From assembly GCA_022575985.1 (NCBI GenBank), contig JAKSXM010000014.1, positions 29,264,001-29,328,000 of the forward strand: a stretch of 64,000 nt of DNA, in the 5' to 3' direction. Below are positions 13,207 through 26,000 of the stretch, piece after piece. The stretch's first letter is position 1, and every line of letters begins with the position of its first letter. The position numbers and the translations under genes are program-made. Under the pieces are notes generated by a model that was given only the letters and a program-made list of their open reading frames with translations, had not been told where the DNA came from and searched no databases. Source of the stretch: Anagrus nilaparvatae. Lineage: Eukaryota; Arthropoda; Insecta; Hymenoptera; Mymaridae.

Positions 13207-13841
13207 CATCAATGATAATGTTTCACTATTTGCATATGTTTCCAGCATTTCTTGTTCATCTGTCCTATAAAAAATTAAAATTAGTCAAAAAATACATTCA
13301 TAAATAAAAATTAAGTATCGAATTAAGATATCTTACCAAGATTTTCTTTTTACTGAACTATAATTAAATGTGTTTTCATTTTCTACTGAATCTTCAATAT
13401 TTTTTTTTGGAATATGAGATTTCATCGATTCTAAAGCTTTCAAATTAGGTTCTAAATTACCATCAAGATGATTAATACTGTGTGCTACCCACATATCAAT
13501 AAATCCTTCTTCATCTTCACCACACCAATGACATAGTTCGATACCTAAAATTATTTTTTGAAATTATGCTTAAGAAATGAAAATATATTCTTAAACAAAT
13601 AGGTTCAAATGTTTCTTAAAAAATATGCTTTAGAAAAATACATTTGTAAGGTAAGTAAAATAAAAACAGTAAAATTGTTAGGTTAGAAAATATTCATTTT
13701 AATAAAGCTTTTTACTAAAAAGCAATAATTAAAAAATTATTTATTATAAAAATAAAACTTACACTTTTGCAGAATCTCATCATCAACATTTTCTATGCCA
13801 GTTATTTTAAAATTTTCGAGTAAAACTTCTTTATTAACCAT
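13207..13841 (-). CDS. POLA2: DNA polymerase alpha subunit B (POLA2-like), first three exons only
   Basis: POLA2 is the regulatory B subunit that links the catalytic subunit of the DNA polymerase alpha-primase complex to the replisome. Three exons join in frame: 13841-13763, 13544-13337 and 13264-13207, all with GT-AG borders, giving 115 codons. The start is the ATG at 13841. The N-terminus resembles the Pol_alpha_B_N helical domain: an xGI/F-type motif (KITGIENVDDEILQKC) followed by IELCHWCGEDEEGFIDMW, matching the family pattern 'ELC..YG.NEEG...'. A basic SVKRKSW segment then leads into an acidic linker. The last exon ends at a clean GTAAGT donor, but the roughly 450 residues expected next (OB fold and phosphoesterase-like domain) are not found in the 13.2 kb to the left. 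Either a very long intron follows or this is a 5' gene fragment. The family call rests on the N-domain only. Confidence 0.65.
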
Positions 13842-14453
13842 TTTTATTATTTTTGTTACTTTTTCGTTTATAACAATTATAATAATTATTTGCCGCCAAA
13901 ATATTTATGCAAATGACTACAGCGCCACTCAAAAATTTTGCGGATTGCAGCAGAATGCATTTGAAAATTTTCACTGCAAATTAAAAAGGCTTGTCGTCTG
14001 CTTTAATTAATTTTCAATTTTAATTAGAAGTATTTTTATTTATTATATATTTTAAATGATTAATTTTGTTACAACGTTAAAAATAAAATAACTTTTATTT
14101 ATCTAAGTAATAATACTTTATTATAATAAGCATTTAATGCTCATGAAATAATAATTTCTAACAAAAAATAAGAATTTTTTAAATGATTTCACATAATACA
14201 ATTTTATTACAATTTTTTTAAAACTAATTTGTCGTTAATTAGTACATTTAGTGTTTAAAAAAAAAAAAATATTACTGGTCTTTATTTATGATTAATAGTA
14301 AACAATATATAAAATTAGAAATACTTTGTATTAGTAAAAAAAAATAAACTAAATTACATGTATAGATACATTTTAGTCTTATTAATTATCAAAATATTAT
14401 GAAAAATTAAAAAAAAAAATAATTAAAATTGACCAAATAGTTTATGTTTAAAT
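13842..14453. other. Spacer: POLA2-like promoter side and DPP3 3' UTR
   Basis: The POLA2-like start and the DPP3 stop are 612 bp apart on the same strand. The DPP3 3' UTR probably occupies the right part: reverse-strand AATAAA occurs at about 14282-14287. The region around 13890-13990 is slightly GC-richer (GCCGCCAAAAT, GCGGATTGCAGCAG on the plus strand) and is the likely POLA2-like promoter. The 71-residue plus-strand frame at 13795-14010 is a shadow. Confidence 0.4.
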
Positions 14454-16940
14454 TTATACTGAGAAATGTTTAATATCTTTTTCCCATAATTTAATTAATT
14501 TTTCTAAAGGTGTGGTTGTTGGAAAACGATCTACCCATGATTGAATCAAGCCTTCAAATGTTGGTTCGTACGTTTTTAAATTCACTTTTCCAGTATCTGA
14601 AAAAGACATAGAAAATTTATATTTTTTTTGCTTATTATTCTGTTAAAGGGGTTTTAATTAAAAAAATTTATATATTTACCATCAATAAATGTATTTGCTT
14701 GAACAGTTTGTTTTCTTGGTTTTTTATGAGCTAATACAATGTCTCTCCATTTAGCCCATGGATGACTTCCAGTCTCAGACACTTCACTATAGTTCATGAA
14801 CATTTTTTCAGCATTTTTAATATCAGCAGTACTCTTATAAATTTGTAATTTTTTTAAGAAGTCTTGGATTGCATTTTTACCAACAGTATTGATCTTGCTT
14901 TTATTTAATGTCATTAATAAATTTTTTCCATCATCAGTCTCAACAACTTTTAAGAAATCATCTCCTGCTTCTAAACAAACTCTCATAAGTACATAACGAG
15001 CTTGCGAGTGGGCTTGTAGCCATTTTTTGTGTGTTGGATCATACATTTCTAAAGCTTTTCCACAACCAGCCCAAAATAATGATAACCAATTTACATAAAC
15101 AACATCTTCAATTTCAGAATCAGGAACACCAAACATTTTAGCAACTTCTTTTTCTAAACTTAAGTAAAGACCAACTGCTTCAGCCCTACATTCTTCATAA
15201 GCAGACCCCATAGAGCCAAAGACTGAATCGTATGATTGACCATCTTCATAATAAGTAACTGGTTCATTAGTCAAAGGATTTTTAAGATTATCATGGTCAA
15301 AATTAAATTTTCCATCAGTTTTTTTTAATAATTTGCCACTTCCATGCCCTAAAAGTTCATGTAATCCAACTTGAATTTCAAAACTAGTAATTCTGTGTTT
15401 ATGCATCAATGCTTGATCCTCTTCAGATAAGAAGGGTATAGCTTCCATTGTGTATGCTGATTTTATAACGTTTCCAAGGGATACATTTTTAAAACCTTCA
15501 TTCTGTCTTATTTCATCATAATTTGGTATGTTTATTCCAGCAGGAATGCCTGAACCAGAAAAAGTTAATACATCAAGAGATGTAAAATCTGGTTTTAAAA
15601 ATTGATCTTTTTCAAAATCTTTACTCCATGGAAGCATTGGAATATATTTTTCTGCATTATTTACAAGAGATTCAAATTTCTTTGACATTTCACGATTAAC
15701 CATTGATACAAATCCTTCAAATTCAGCTCTTTGACCAGCAGGATCTCTATAATTTTCTATAAAACCAATATAAGTTTCTACAGCTGGTGCCTTATCTTTT
15801 ATCCAATACCTAGATCCATTTTTATGCTCTTCTAATAAACCACTAGTAAAATGTTTAATGTAACTATTTATCATATTAACTTCTGTTTCATTTAAGGCAT
15901 GTTCTTTAGCTTTTTTTAAATTTTCTACTAAATCTGTTAATAGTAAGTCATAGTCTCCTCTTGTAAATTTAAATTTAGCATTTTCATAAACTTCTTCTGG
16001 TAAAGTAACTTTTGGATCATAACTAGTTTCAGTTGAAGCAAGTCTTATTTCATAAACGCAATTAAAATTTTCACCTTCTTTAGCTAATGTTTTAAAACAT
16101 CTTGTGTTATATAAATCAATTTGTTTACTTTGCATATATTTAGCAACTAATTTAGCATCTTCTTCTGTACAATTTGAAGAAAAATATGTTGTTATTCCTT
16201 TACTTCCTAAACCTAACGACTTAACTTTTCCTTCTAAATTATAAATGTCATCAATACATTTATTGAATATATTCTGTATATTACCAATATTTTTACTATA
16301 ACCTACTGATTTTTCAACTATAACTTTAAATTTATCTTTTGGTAAATTGGGAATTATTTTAGTGTCACCAAAGCCTTTGTAATTACCACTATTTGAGTAA
16401 ACACCACAAGCGTAAACTAAAAATGCCTGTAAAAAAATTTATATGACAATTTAATGAAATAAGTAATTAATATTATAATTGATAGCTATACATAATATAA
16501 ACTGTAAAACTAATTTTGCACTCAAAGAATCTCAATAATTGTAAGAAGATAACTAAATTTAATTAAAATAAAACTCCTCAAGTAGGTATAAAAAAAGTCG
16601 AAAATTTAATGTTACAAAATATAAAAAGAATTCTGTTTAATAAATAATTTTCAAAATAACTTACTGTAAATTCATCTTCACTAATACTATTCGCTAAAGC
16701 TGTATTTTTTAATTCTGAAATAGGTTCAGCAAGAAAAATGTTATGTAAAACAGCAAAAATTAATGGGGATTCTGGTGAAGTTTGTATTAAAGTAATAAGA
16801 CCACCATTCCATGAAGCCTGACTCAAATAATGAGCATATAATTTTTCTTTTTCTGTTAATCCATTAAATGCTTCACTACAATCCAAATCAATTATAGGTT
16901 GAGTATTTGGCAAAGTGTACATAGAATTGTCGTCAGCCAT
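14454..16940 (-). CDS. DPP3: Dipeptidyl peptidase 3 (family M49 zinc exopeptidase)
   Basis: DPP3 is a mainly cytosolic zinc peptidase that removes dipeptides from the N-terminus of short peptides such as enkephalins. Three coding exons join in frame: 16940-16665, 16426-14680 and 14596-14454, giving 721 residues against 737 in the human protein. The M49 signature HELLGH is at residues 448-453, with zinc-binding His448 and His453. The second motif EECRAE is at 503-508 and supplies the third ligand Glu. N-terminal family features are clear, including [20 protein letters not shown] and [16 protein letters not shown]. The exon 1-2 junction falls inside the conserved 'EEF.AFLVYA' stretch, which confirms it. 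All catalytic motifs are intact. The ATG at 16940 is preceded by a splice acceptor at 16960, so the first exon of the transcript is probably non-coding. It is flanked by RAD51 and a POLA2-like gene on the same strand, with no functional link expected. Confidence 0.96.
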
Positions 16941-17660
16941 AGTTCCAACACTATATGACCTATTTTAAATATTTTATGATTAGTTAAAATTATAAAATGT
17001 TATTGACAGTTTAAAAATTGAGTCCTGACTTGCGATTATTTTGATACATTATAGATTATCATTTTTATGTATGTTTTAAAATATAATAATCTAAAAGGTA
17101 AAATTAAAAATTTTTTAAATAAAAAAACCTAAAAAGCAAGTTTTTTTTTTTATTACTGTGCATTTTTTTCCTCATCAACTACACCTAATATAACCTACCT
17201 AAATTGTAAAAAGTCTGTATGTATAAAACTTGACTTCGCAACAACTTTTTTATTTAAAAAATTATTATTAAATAGTAGGTATGATTGCTTGCGAAAAATT
17301 TTTTGCAATGTTGGTTTAAATTTATAAAATTTTAACATTTTAAATAATTAAAAATTAACCATCCGGTAAAAATTGACACGTGTAAAAAAACACAGTTTTC
17401 TTAAAACTTTTTCATTACTTATATAATTTATAAAAATAATATAATATATGCATTATAATAAATAACTTAAAAAAATTAATTTTAGACAACTTACTTTGAA
17501 TTATTTTATTTAATATAGTCAATGTACGGTTAAAAACTTAAAAAAAAACTCGAAGAAAATGTATAGCCGGTTATTTTCCCAGGAATTTCGCAGGATTAAA
17601 ACAGGTTGCGCGCAGTGCAAACTGCAAAGTTGCGCGATAACTGCGCCAATTTAAAAAGAA
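16941..17660 (-). promoter_or_regulatory. DPP3 5' UTR, leader intron and likely promoter
   Basis: On the minus strand an acceptor (AAAATAG) precedes the leader bases 16959-16941, and a GTAAGT donor lies at 17497-17492. A non-coding first exon therefore probably ends at 17498. Upstream, 17565-17655 is the only GC-rich patch for over a kilobase (GGTTGCGCGCAGTGC, TTGCGCGATAACTGCGCC) and is a good promoter candidate. The transcription start site is inferred, not seen. Confidence 0.5.
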
Positions 17661-18328
17661 AATACTATTTAAAAAAATTTTTTAATTTTACCAAAACCTA
17701 GTAATTAGTATTTTGGTTTCAAATTCTTGTCAAATTGAAACGATCAAATTTTGATTAATAATGGATATAGGAATTAAAAAAAAGTAATTTTAATTATAAA
17801 AGTGTATTTTATTAATAAGAATATTTACATATAAGAAACTACCTATTTGATACCTATATTAACGTATTAACAAAATATTCTGAAAATAACAAAAATATTT
17901 TTAAATTCAAATATTATATGTATTTTTTTTATTTTAAATTTGGTAAATGGACCTGCCAAAATGAGATAATACCTATTAGAATACGTAAAGTTTGGAAATT
18001 TTATATTTGAATTAAAATTCTTACAAAATTGAAAAAATGATTTTAAATAAATTATTTTATTTAATTTCCGTACTTTTTAAATATCATTTTTTAATAATTA
18101 TTTTAATTAACTTAAAGCAATTTATTTTATATTTTTAATGTTTTGCTTTCTTAATTTAATAATAACTGCTTTTCATTATAATATAAAAAATTAATTTTTT
18201 TTATTTTATAACTCGTCATATTGGCCAAAAATTTGATTTTTTTTAAATATTACATTTTAGCTAAAATTTATTTCATTTTAAAATATAATTTATAATTATA
18301 AGAGTTAATATTTACAATAATCTTAATT
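17661..18328. other. AT-rich spacer between DPP3 promoter and RAD51 3' end
   Basis: Very AT-rich, with no exon or structured RNA recognised. It should contain the RAD51 3' UTR, since several reverse-strand AATAAA-like hexamers occur between 18190 and 18330. Confidence 0.4.
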
Positions 18329-19502
18329 TTATTCTTTGACATCACCAATACCATCAGGATTTATACCAAACATTGCTTCACTTTCCGGTAAACATGGGGA
18401 ATCATAAATTTTGCAAATTCTTGTGTCTCCCCTTCCTTTACGTAAATATAAACGCGTTGTACTAGCATGTGCTAAAATGTTTCCTCCAATAGGTTTTTTT
18501 TGATCTCCTCCAAACATACTAGCTGCTCCGTCAACCTGTGCAACAACCTGATTTGTGATAACTACGGCGCACCCAAATTCATCTGCTAATCTGAGTAATA
18601 ATCTTAAAAATCTAGCCAAATGCATTTGACGAGTTGATAATTCTCCTCTTCCAGAATAATCAGTCCTATAAAGAGCTGTAGCACTGTCTATTATAAGTAA
18701 ACCATATCTTGATTCTGACATCATAGCACTTGCTTTAATTAATAGTTGAGTTTGGTGATCTGTATTATAAGCTCTAGCAGTTGCTACATTGTCAAGAACG
18801 CTATCCCCAGTAATTTTATATCTTTCAGCAACAGCAATCAATCTTTCAGGTCTGAAAGTTCCTTCAGTATCAATATATATGCATTTAGCTTCTGCACCAC
18901 CCATGTCTACCGGTAATTGACAGTTAACTGCTAAAGTATGACATAACTGGGTTTTGCCAGTACGAAATTCTCCAAAAATTTCTGTTATTGATCCGGTTTC
19001 TATTCCACCTCCTAATAAACGATCGAGTTCTGCTGAGCCAGTTGTTATAAAAACAATGTTTGCTCTAATTTGATGAACTTCAGTGGCAGTTTTAAATCCC
19101 ATACTGACTAATTTGGAAGCTTCTTGAATAATTTTGTCAGCTTTTCCTTCACTTATTCCTTTAACTGCTAGTAAAGCTTTTTTCGCAGTAAATGCAACTG
19201 ATTCAACTGTGTAATATCCAGCTTCTTCAAGCTTTTTAATATCAGCAGCTGTGATTCCATTGCCCTGAAAAATTTTTTTAACATTGTTATATATTATTTA
19301 TATTTTTAAGTTCTATTGCAAACAAGAAATAAAATTTTAATTTTTTTGCAAGAAAGAATAATTAATTATTTACAAATAGTAAAAATATACACAAAATAAC
19401 TTTTCAATAATTTATTACCTCTAGGGTTTTAATTAGTTTTGCTTGTCCCTGGGCTTCATCAACTTCTTCTTCATCAAGAACACTTGTACTAACTGTTGTC
19501 AT
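18329..19502 (-). CDS. RAD51: DNA repair recombinase RAD51
   Basis: RAD51 forms nucleoprotein filaments on single-stranded DNA and catalyses strand exchange in homologous recombination. Two exons, 19502-19419 and 19264-18329, give 339 residues, exactly the length of the human protein. The N-terminal helix-hairpin-helix DNA-binding domain is at about 20-80 ([20 protein letters not shown]). The self-association FxxA motif appears as FKTA at 85-88. Walker A GEFRTGKT is at 126-133, Walker B is [10 protein letters not shown], and loop L2 contains the [18 protein letters not shown] region. The shared RAD51 N-terminal and QVDGAA-type sequences favour RAD51 over DMC1. The start MTTVSTS is the only ATG in frame. 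It is divergently arranged with the channel gene at 20038, with 535 bp between the two starts. Confidence 0.97.
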
Positions 19503-20037
19503 TATAAATTTTTATTTTTTTAAACTATTCTTATTGAATTATTTACAAACGAACAACTAAAGAGAAGGAATAATCTCTCTGACCACACAACTATATGCAA
19601 CGCAAATTTAATAATAAACTTCTGTTGCACGCAGCAAGCTATAACTTGTCTTTTAAATTTGATTTTTCAACCGTCAATTTACTCCAAATCTCCATGCGGT
19701 GTTATTGTGTATACATAATATAGCACATATAGGAAATTTTGCTATAGTTTAGTTTTGTAATGGCGACCATGAAAAATAACTAGAAATTGCTTTGCTATTG
19801 GTTAACAAATTTTAGGCGGAAAATATACTATGTTTAAATACAAATACATTTCAAGAAAACCTATTATTTACACGTTGAAATTGATTTAAAATATATATTT
19901 TAGGCTGCGTATATTTTATAGGTAAATATAATTAATACTATTAATTTTATTAATTACCAAATTATACGTAAATTTTGACGATTTTTAAGATTTAATGTAT
20001 TTATAAGTTTGTATTTACTTTTAAATGTTCAGAAGAA
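19503..20037. promoter_or_regulatory. Head-to-head promoter region of RAD51 and the HCN-like channel
   Basis: The two start codons point away from each other across 535 bp. A GC-richer part at 19550-19700 (CTCTCTGACCACACAAC, GTTGCACGCAGCAAGC) lies next to RAD51. Just before the channel start, TTAAATGTTCAG at 20023-20034 reads as a splice acceptor, so the channel may have a separate non-coding leader exon in this interval. No TATA box is convincingly placed. Confidence 0.45.
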
Positions 20038-23000
20038 ATGTTAAGAGAACATCGTTGTGAGTTAAAGATTAGTTCTGTTTATACTCTTCCTTACAACGAA
20101 GATAATTCATCATTTTACAAAAAATATCGATCTTTTATTAGCATTAATTTAAGTCATCCAAAATGTCAAGAATATTTCATAAGTTTAGCTGTAGCAAATA
20201 AAGAAAATGAGCAGCAAAAAAACTATTCATATTGTTGGATTATTCACCCTTTTAGCAATGCAAGGTAATATAAAATTGTCAAAAAAATTCATATATATGG
20301 GCATATCCATTACTTTTCATATAAAGTGTGCGCACCCATGACTCCGAACGGGATCAAATTTTCAGGGGTAGTTTGAGGCAATAAAAAACTCAACCAGCCA
20401 AAATTTCAGTCATCTTGCAGGACGGGTTACCGAGATGCAAGCTGCAAAAATAGCTCAAAGATAATATAAATAGATAAAAGCTCCAAAAATAGCTGTTTTC
20501 AGACAATTTTCAAAAATTTACTGGGCTTCAAGAATTAGTCCAAAAAACATCCGGCTGGTTTCATTTTTTCCCTTGAACTTTTAACTTTTACCAAAAAAAT
20601 TTTCAAAATGTTTCAAGGAGTTGATTTTTACTGGAGTTGATTAACGTAAGATTCATTTTATTGAAAAAAAGCTGATTTTTGAACTTGAATTATTACTCAG
20701 CATCATTATTTTAAGACTTCTGGTTGGCCTCGTTAAAAGCGTCTAGCAAAGACCTTTCAAATGAGACCTAATTGAAAGTTTGCTGTTTCCGAAAATATCG
20801 TTTTTTTAACAACTTCAATCGTCTGCAAAATTTTTCTCTGAACACTTAAGCGCTGAAAATTTCAGGAAAACTTCTTTTGATATTAAATAAATTTTTTTTT
20901 TTTTGTAAATTGTCGAATTTTTTCCTGGCTATTTGAATATTTACAACAAAGAAACTTTTTCTATGTAAAAATTATTTTTGTAGGCCAAAAAATATATCCT
21001 AATACATTGACAAACTAAAGTAAGTTCTAAAGTAATTTGCCAAAAAAAAAATAATTTTTGCATATAAAATAAGTTTCTTTGTTTTAAATATTCAAATAGC
21101 CAGGAAAAAATTCGACAATTTACAAAAAAAAAAATTTAATTTTTACCGACAAATAAGCGAGTTATCGTTATTAAAAGTTAGAATACTGTATAATGACCCT
21201 AAAACTAGGGATTTTTGAAAATTAAAAAAAAAATCTTAAAATGATGATAACTTGGTTATTTGTCAGTCAAAAATAAATTTTTTTTTTTTTAAATTAGCTC
21301 GTTTTTCCCTGGCTATTCGAATATTGATGAAGAAAAATTCTTTGTTGACCCCTTAACCACTTACTGGTCAATATTGGTCCAATTATTCCACATTTTCAGA
21401 GTCTTATATCTACGAACAGAAGCCAATACCATCGCCCAAATTTTCAGGGATTTTTTTTTAATATCAAAAAAAGTTTTCCTGAAATTTTCAGCGCTTAAAG
21501 TGCTCAGAGAAAAATTTTGCAGACGATTGAAGTTGTTAAAAAAACGATATTTTCGGAAACAGCTTTCAATTACTTATATCTCCGGTCCCTGATGAGTTTT
21601 TTTAACGCATAAGGTCTCATTTGAAAGGTCTTTGCTAGACGCTTTTAACGAAGCCAACCAGAAGTCTTAAGTTAATGATGCTGAGTAATAATTCAAGTTC
21701 AAAAATCAGCTTTTTTTCGATAAAATGAATCTTACGTTAATCAACTCCAGTAAAAATCAACTCCTTGAAACTTTTTGAAAATTTTTTTGGTAAAAGTTAA
21801 ACGTTCAAGAAAAAAAATGAAACCAGCCGGATGTTTTTTGGACTAATCCTTGAAGCCCAGTAAATTTTTGAAAATTGTCTGAAAACAGCTATTTTTGGAG
21901 CTTTTACAGCTTGTGTCTCGGCAACCAATCCTGCAAAGTGGCCGAGTTTTTTCTTGCCTCAAACCACCCCTCAAAATTTGAGCCGATCGGAGTCACGGGT
22001 GCGCACACTTTTGTATGAAAAGTAATAGATATGCCCATATATATTATTAGGTTTATACAAAACCACTCGTAGAATGAAAATTTAGAAAAATTTTAGCTAC
22101 TGTAAAAAATAAAGTGGAAATAATACTTATTAGGAAAACAAGAGAAATAAGTAGGAATTTATCAATTTAACAGCATTCCGGAGATCTGTGCTGTAATTAC
22201 CGACATTTTCTATGAGGAATCTAGTAAATTTGAGCTAATCGGTTCCTGATTTCCTGAAGCCAAAAAGCAATTAAAAAAATATTCCTCTTACAGAAAATTT
22301 TCTTTTTAATTCCCGGTATCGTCTTAGATTTTTGATACTCGATAATTTTTTTTTAGCAAATAATAATTCATAAGTTCGTATATATTCGAAGTCATTTTAT
22401 TGGACGCTAATTGTTTGTTATTATAAATTATTATTTAATAAAAAAAAATTATCGAATATCAAAAATTGAAGAGCATACCAGTGTAGAGGAACCAAAAAGA
22501 AAATATTCTGTAACAGGAAAATTTTTTTAGTTGCTTTTTGGCTTCAGGAAATCAGGAACCGATTAGCCCAAATTAGTCCAAATTTACTAGTTTCTCCATA
22601 GAAAATGTCGATAATTAAAGAGCTCCAGAATGCTGTTACATGTGAAATGGACTCAATAACTTGCAGTTCATCAGTAATGTTTCATTTTGTTGAAATCAGT
22701 TTATACAAAAAAAAAAAATAATAATGTTCCTAAGTTTTCCAGTTCTTCAAATAACAAACTACTTAAGTAAGACCTGGTTAAAGTTTATAGGAAGTCAAAA
22801 CCCCAAATTATAAACCAATTATGCAGCGATCAGTTTATTGTTCCGAAAAAATATTGCCAATACCCTCCTTCCATTCTGCTTGGATACCTGTGCCTAGAAT
22901 TCATACTTCAATATTATTAGACAGGAATTCTTGGACTGAAAATCACAAATGCCTCTTGTTTTTCAACCTAACAACTTCCAGTTGCTTTATTCTTTTTCAA

Positions 23001-26000
23001 AAGGTTTGTTTTTGAATTCCATAAGCTATGGTCTTTTACAGTTTTTGAAATGTAGCTGAATTTGGCACAAATACGCTTGCACAAACATAAAGGTACTCAC
23101 ACAATAGTTATTAAGCTCTGGCAATGCTCTTAAGCTTTTTAAAGGCCACCAGAGTCATTTTGGAAATCATAAAAATGAAAAACCAAGATGGCGGATTGAA
23201 AATTACTGCTTTTCTTAGCGCAAAATAAAATGTTTTTCCTTTTAATTTTTTTTTATTAACATTGATCGTCCTAATTTTCTAATTTTATTTTGGAGTTCTG
23301 TCCCGGTAGAATGAAACCAAATCTGGAGGAAATTTTAGTTTAATCATAAAACTTCCTCCAGGCGAAGGTTTTAACCTTGGAGAATGCAGCAGGAATTGGG
23401 AAAAAAAATTTTCCCTTCGAAATGTCAGTAATTCTCATTTTTTAAAAATAAGTTTCTAATTTTATTTTGGAGTTCTGCTCCGGTAGAATGAATCCAAACT
23501 GGGGGGAGTCCTTTATATATTCATTAAGCTTTCTAATGCCGAAGGTTTTAACCGTGCGGAGAGAACGAACGAATATTTGAAACGATTCAATAAAAACTGA
23601 AAATGCTTTGGCATATATGTCGCTCCAAATCAATCCCTGTTCTTAGGTACTTTGAGATTTTGGAAGCTAAAAATTCCAGAAATCTTGTATTTTTTATCAT
23701 AGAATTAGAGGATCAACTTAGTAATCAGGATTTATTTTACTCGTTTTTTCTCATCTTAAGGATGATGAGTACTTTGGTGGGGATAATAGAAATAAGAAAC
23801 TATTACTCTCTCTTTCTATCGTATTACTATAGAAGCGAGAACCTTGCGCGCGCACAACTATACGATAGCATTGTTAAATAAATAAAATTTTCGTTATAAA
23901 CAAACCACCCTAGTCTAAAATAAATTGAATAATTATATTCTACGATATGTTTTTTACATGTTATAATTTTTTTATCAAAAACTGTACTCAAAAAATACTT
24001 TAATTTTTTATTGTAAAATGTCGTCCCATAAGAATCACGTGTATAAGATGCTCGGAGAAGCAAAATTATTTTTAATTATTTAATAATGAAGGAGTCACCC
24101 TAGGATCTTCTAATTTTAAATATGTATTTTTTAATATGATTTCTTGTTATATACCAACTTTTATTAAAATCTGTACTCAAACAAAAAAGGTGAGCAGCAT
24201 CCTTAATCAATAATTTTTTCTTGCAGGTTCTTTTGGGAAATAATAATGTCAGGAATTTATTTTATAGCATTTATAACAATTCCATTTAGTATTGGATTTA
24301 TTGTATTAAGTTTTGAAAAAGTTTTTATGGACGAATTTAATTTAATAATATATTTTTTCCGATGGATTGATATAGTCCTTAATTGTATAACTGGATATTT
24401 TGATCAAAATAAACGCATTGTTATTTTAAACCAAGGAAGTATATTAAAGTAAATTATAAATATGTAATAATTTATTTATTAGACAGGCAGCTAAAAAACG
24501 CTTGGATTTTCGATTACCGGGTGCTAATTACGAAAAAAAATGAAATTTCCACAATGATAGCCTATTTAATTTAAAATTATATGCGGGCTTTTCAGGAGAA
24601 GATCAAGATTTTAAAACTGATGAAATTAAATGGGCTATAATTTTGCGAATTTAATATTTTGATTATTAGTACCTAGTTTCATCCAGTAATCATAAATTCA
24701 GTGAATCTTATTTTTACTGTAAGACTAGTATACACAACTCCAAATCTTTTTAATTGATTTATAAATTTTCAGGCGTTATTTGCGTACATATTTCATTATT
24801 GATATTTTTTCGTCGATACCATATGATAAAATTACCTTACCATGGCGAAGTATTCCAGGACCAAATAATTCTTTTTTTATAGCATTAATAAATACTTTAC
24901 CATTATTAATTATTTTACGATACTTTACGTTTAGATTATACATCAAACAGATATTTATGGTAAGCTAAAACATTGGTATTTAAAACTACTATTGATAAAT
25001 TATTTAAATTTTATTTAAAAAATCAATTTTAGGTCTTACGTATCAGTAATATTGTTTGCAAAATGTTTTTAACATTTTTACTTTACGTATTTGTTATATA
25101 TTGGTTTACGTGCTTTTGTAATCTTATACATTTAATTATGCTGTATGCTCGTCATATAGAGATAAAAGTAAGAATTGTTTAATTATAGTTTTCTAAAATT
25201 TTTAAGCCAAGAATGACATTATGAAACTAAAATTTACAGGATTGCAAAGATTGTTGGCTTGGTACATCCGAAATTGAAGGCATATTTCCTAAATTCCTAC
25301 GTGTCCTGTTCATAGTATTAGAAAATTTTACTGCTAGTGGTTATGGAGGAATTGAACCACAATTTGAAGTTCATATATTAGTCTGTACAATTTTAATGGT
25401 AATGGGTAGATTATTTGAAAGTTACATAATTGGTAATTTAACACAAAAATTTTATTTATCATTTTAAATTCAAAAAATTACTTATAATTAGAAAAATTAT
25501 ATTATTTTTAAAGTTATGTTATTACAAATGGTCTCTGATCGTAAAGCATCTGAGTCAAAATATGAGCAAAATATTAATCAATTATTAGCTTATTCAAGGC
25601 AAAAACAACTTCCACAAAATATATCAAAAAGACTTTTAAAATTTTATCATTATAGATTTAAAAATAATTATTTTCGGGAAAAGAAAATTTTGTCAAATTT
25701 ATCAAGTATGTTAATTTATGATTAATGCAATTCAAGGAACTAATTTTATACTCCAGTCAAAACGCGGGGGGGGGGGGGTGTATTTTCAGCTACTGACATG
25801 AGATTTGCTCTACTATATGTTTTTTGGGTCGCTGATCACGAAAATCGGGGTTATTTCTGCCCGAAATTTTCATAACACCCTTAAATTTGCAAAAACTACC
25901 CCCAAAAAGGGTTTTTTTGGATATATTAACAAACTGAGTTTATAGATTTAGCCAAGAATTGGTCTTAGGGGGTTTTTTGGGTCGCTGAACAAGAATTTCA

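Noticed and set aside
21374..21592. Plus-strand 72-codon frame in channel intron 1
   Set aside because: It lies inside the palindromic element, is matched by mirrored sequence in the other arm, and resembles no transposase.
24246..24452. Internal ATG of channel exon 2 as the true gene start
   Set aside because: The exon joins in frame to 20038-20264, which carries the conserved HPFS block directly before S1, so the upstream start is preferred.
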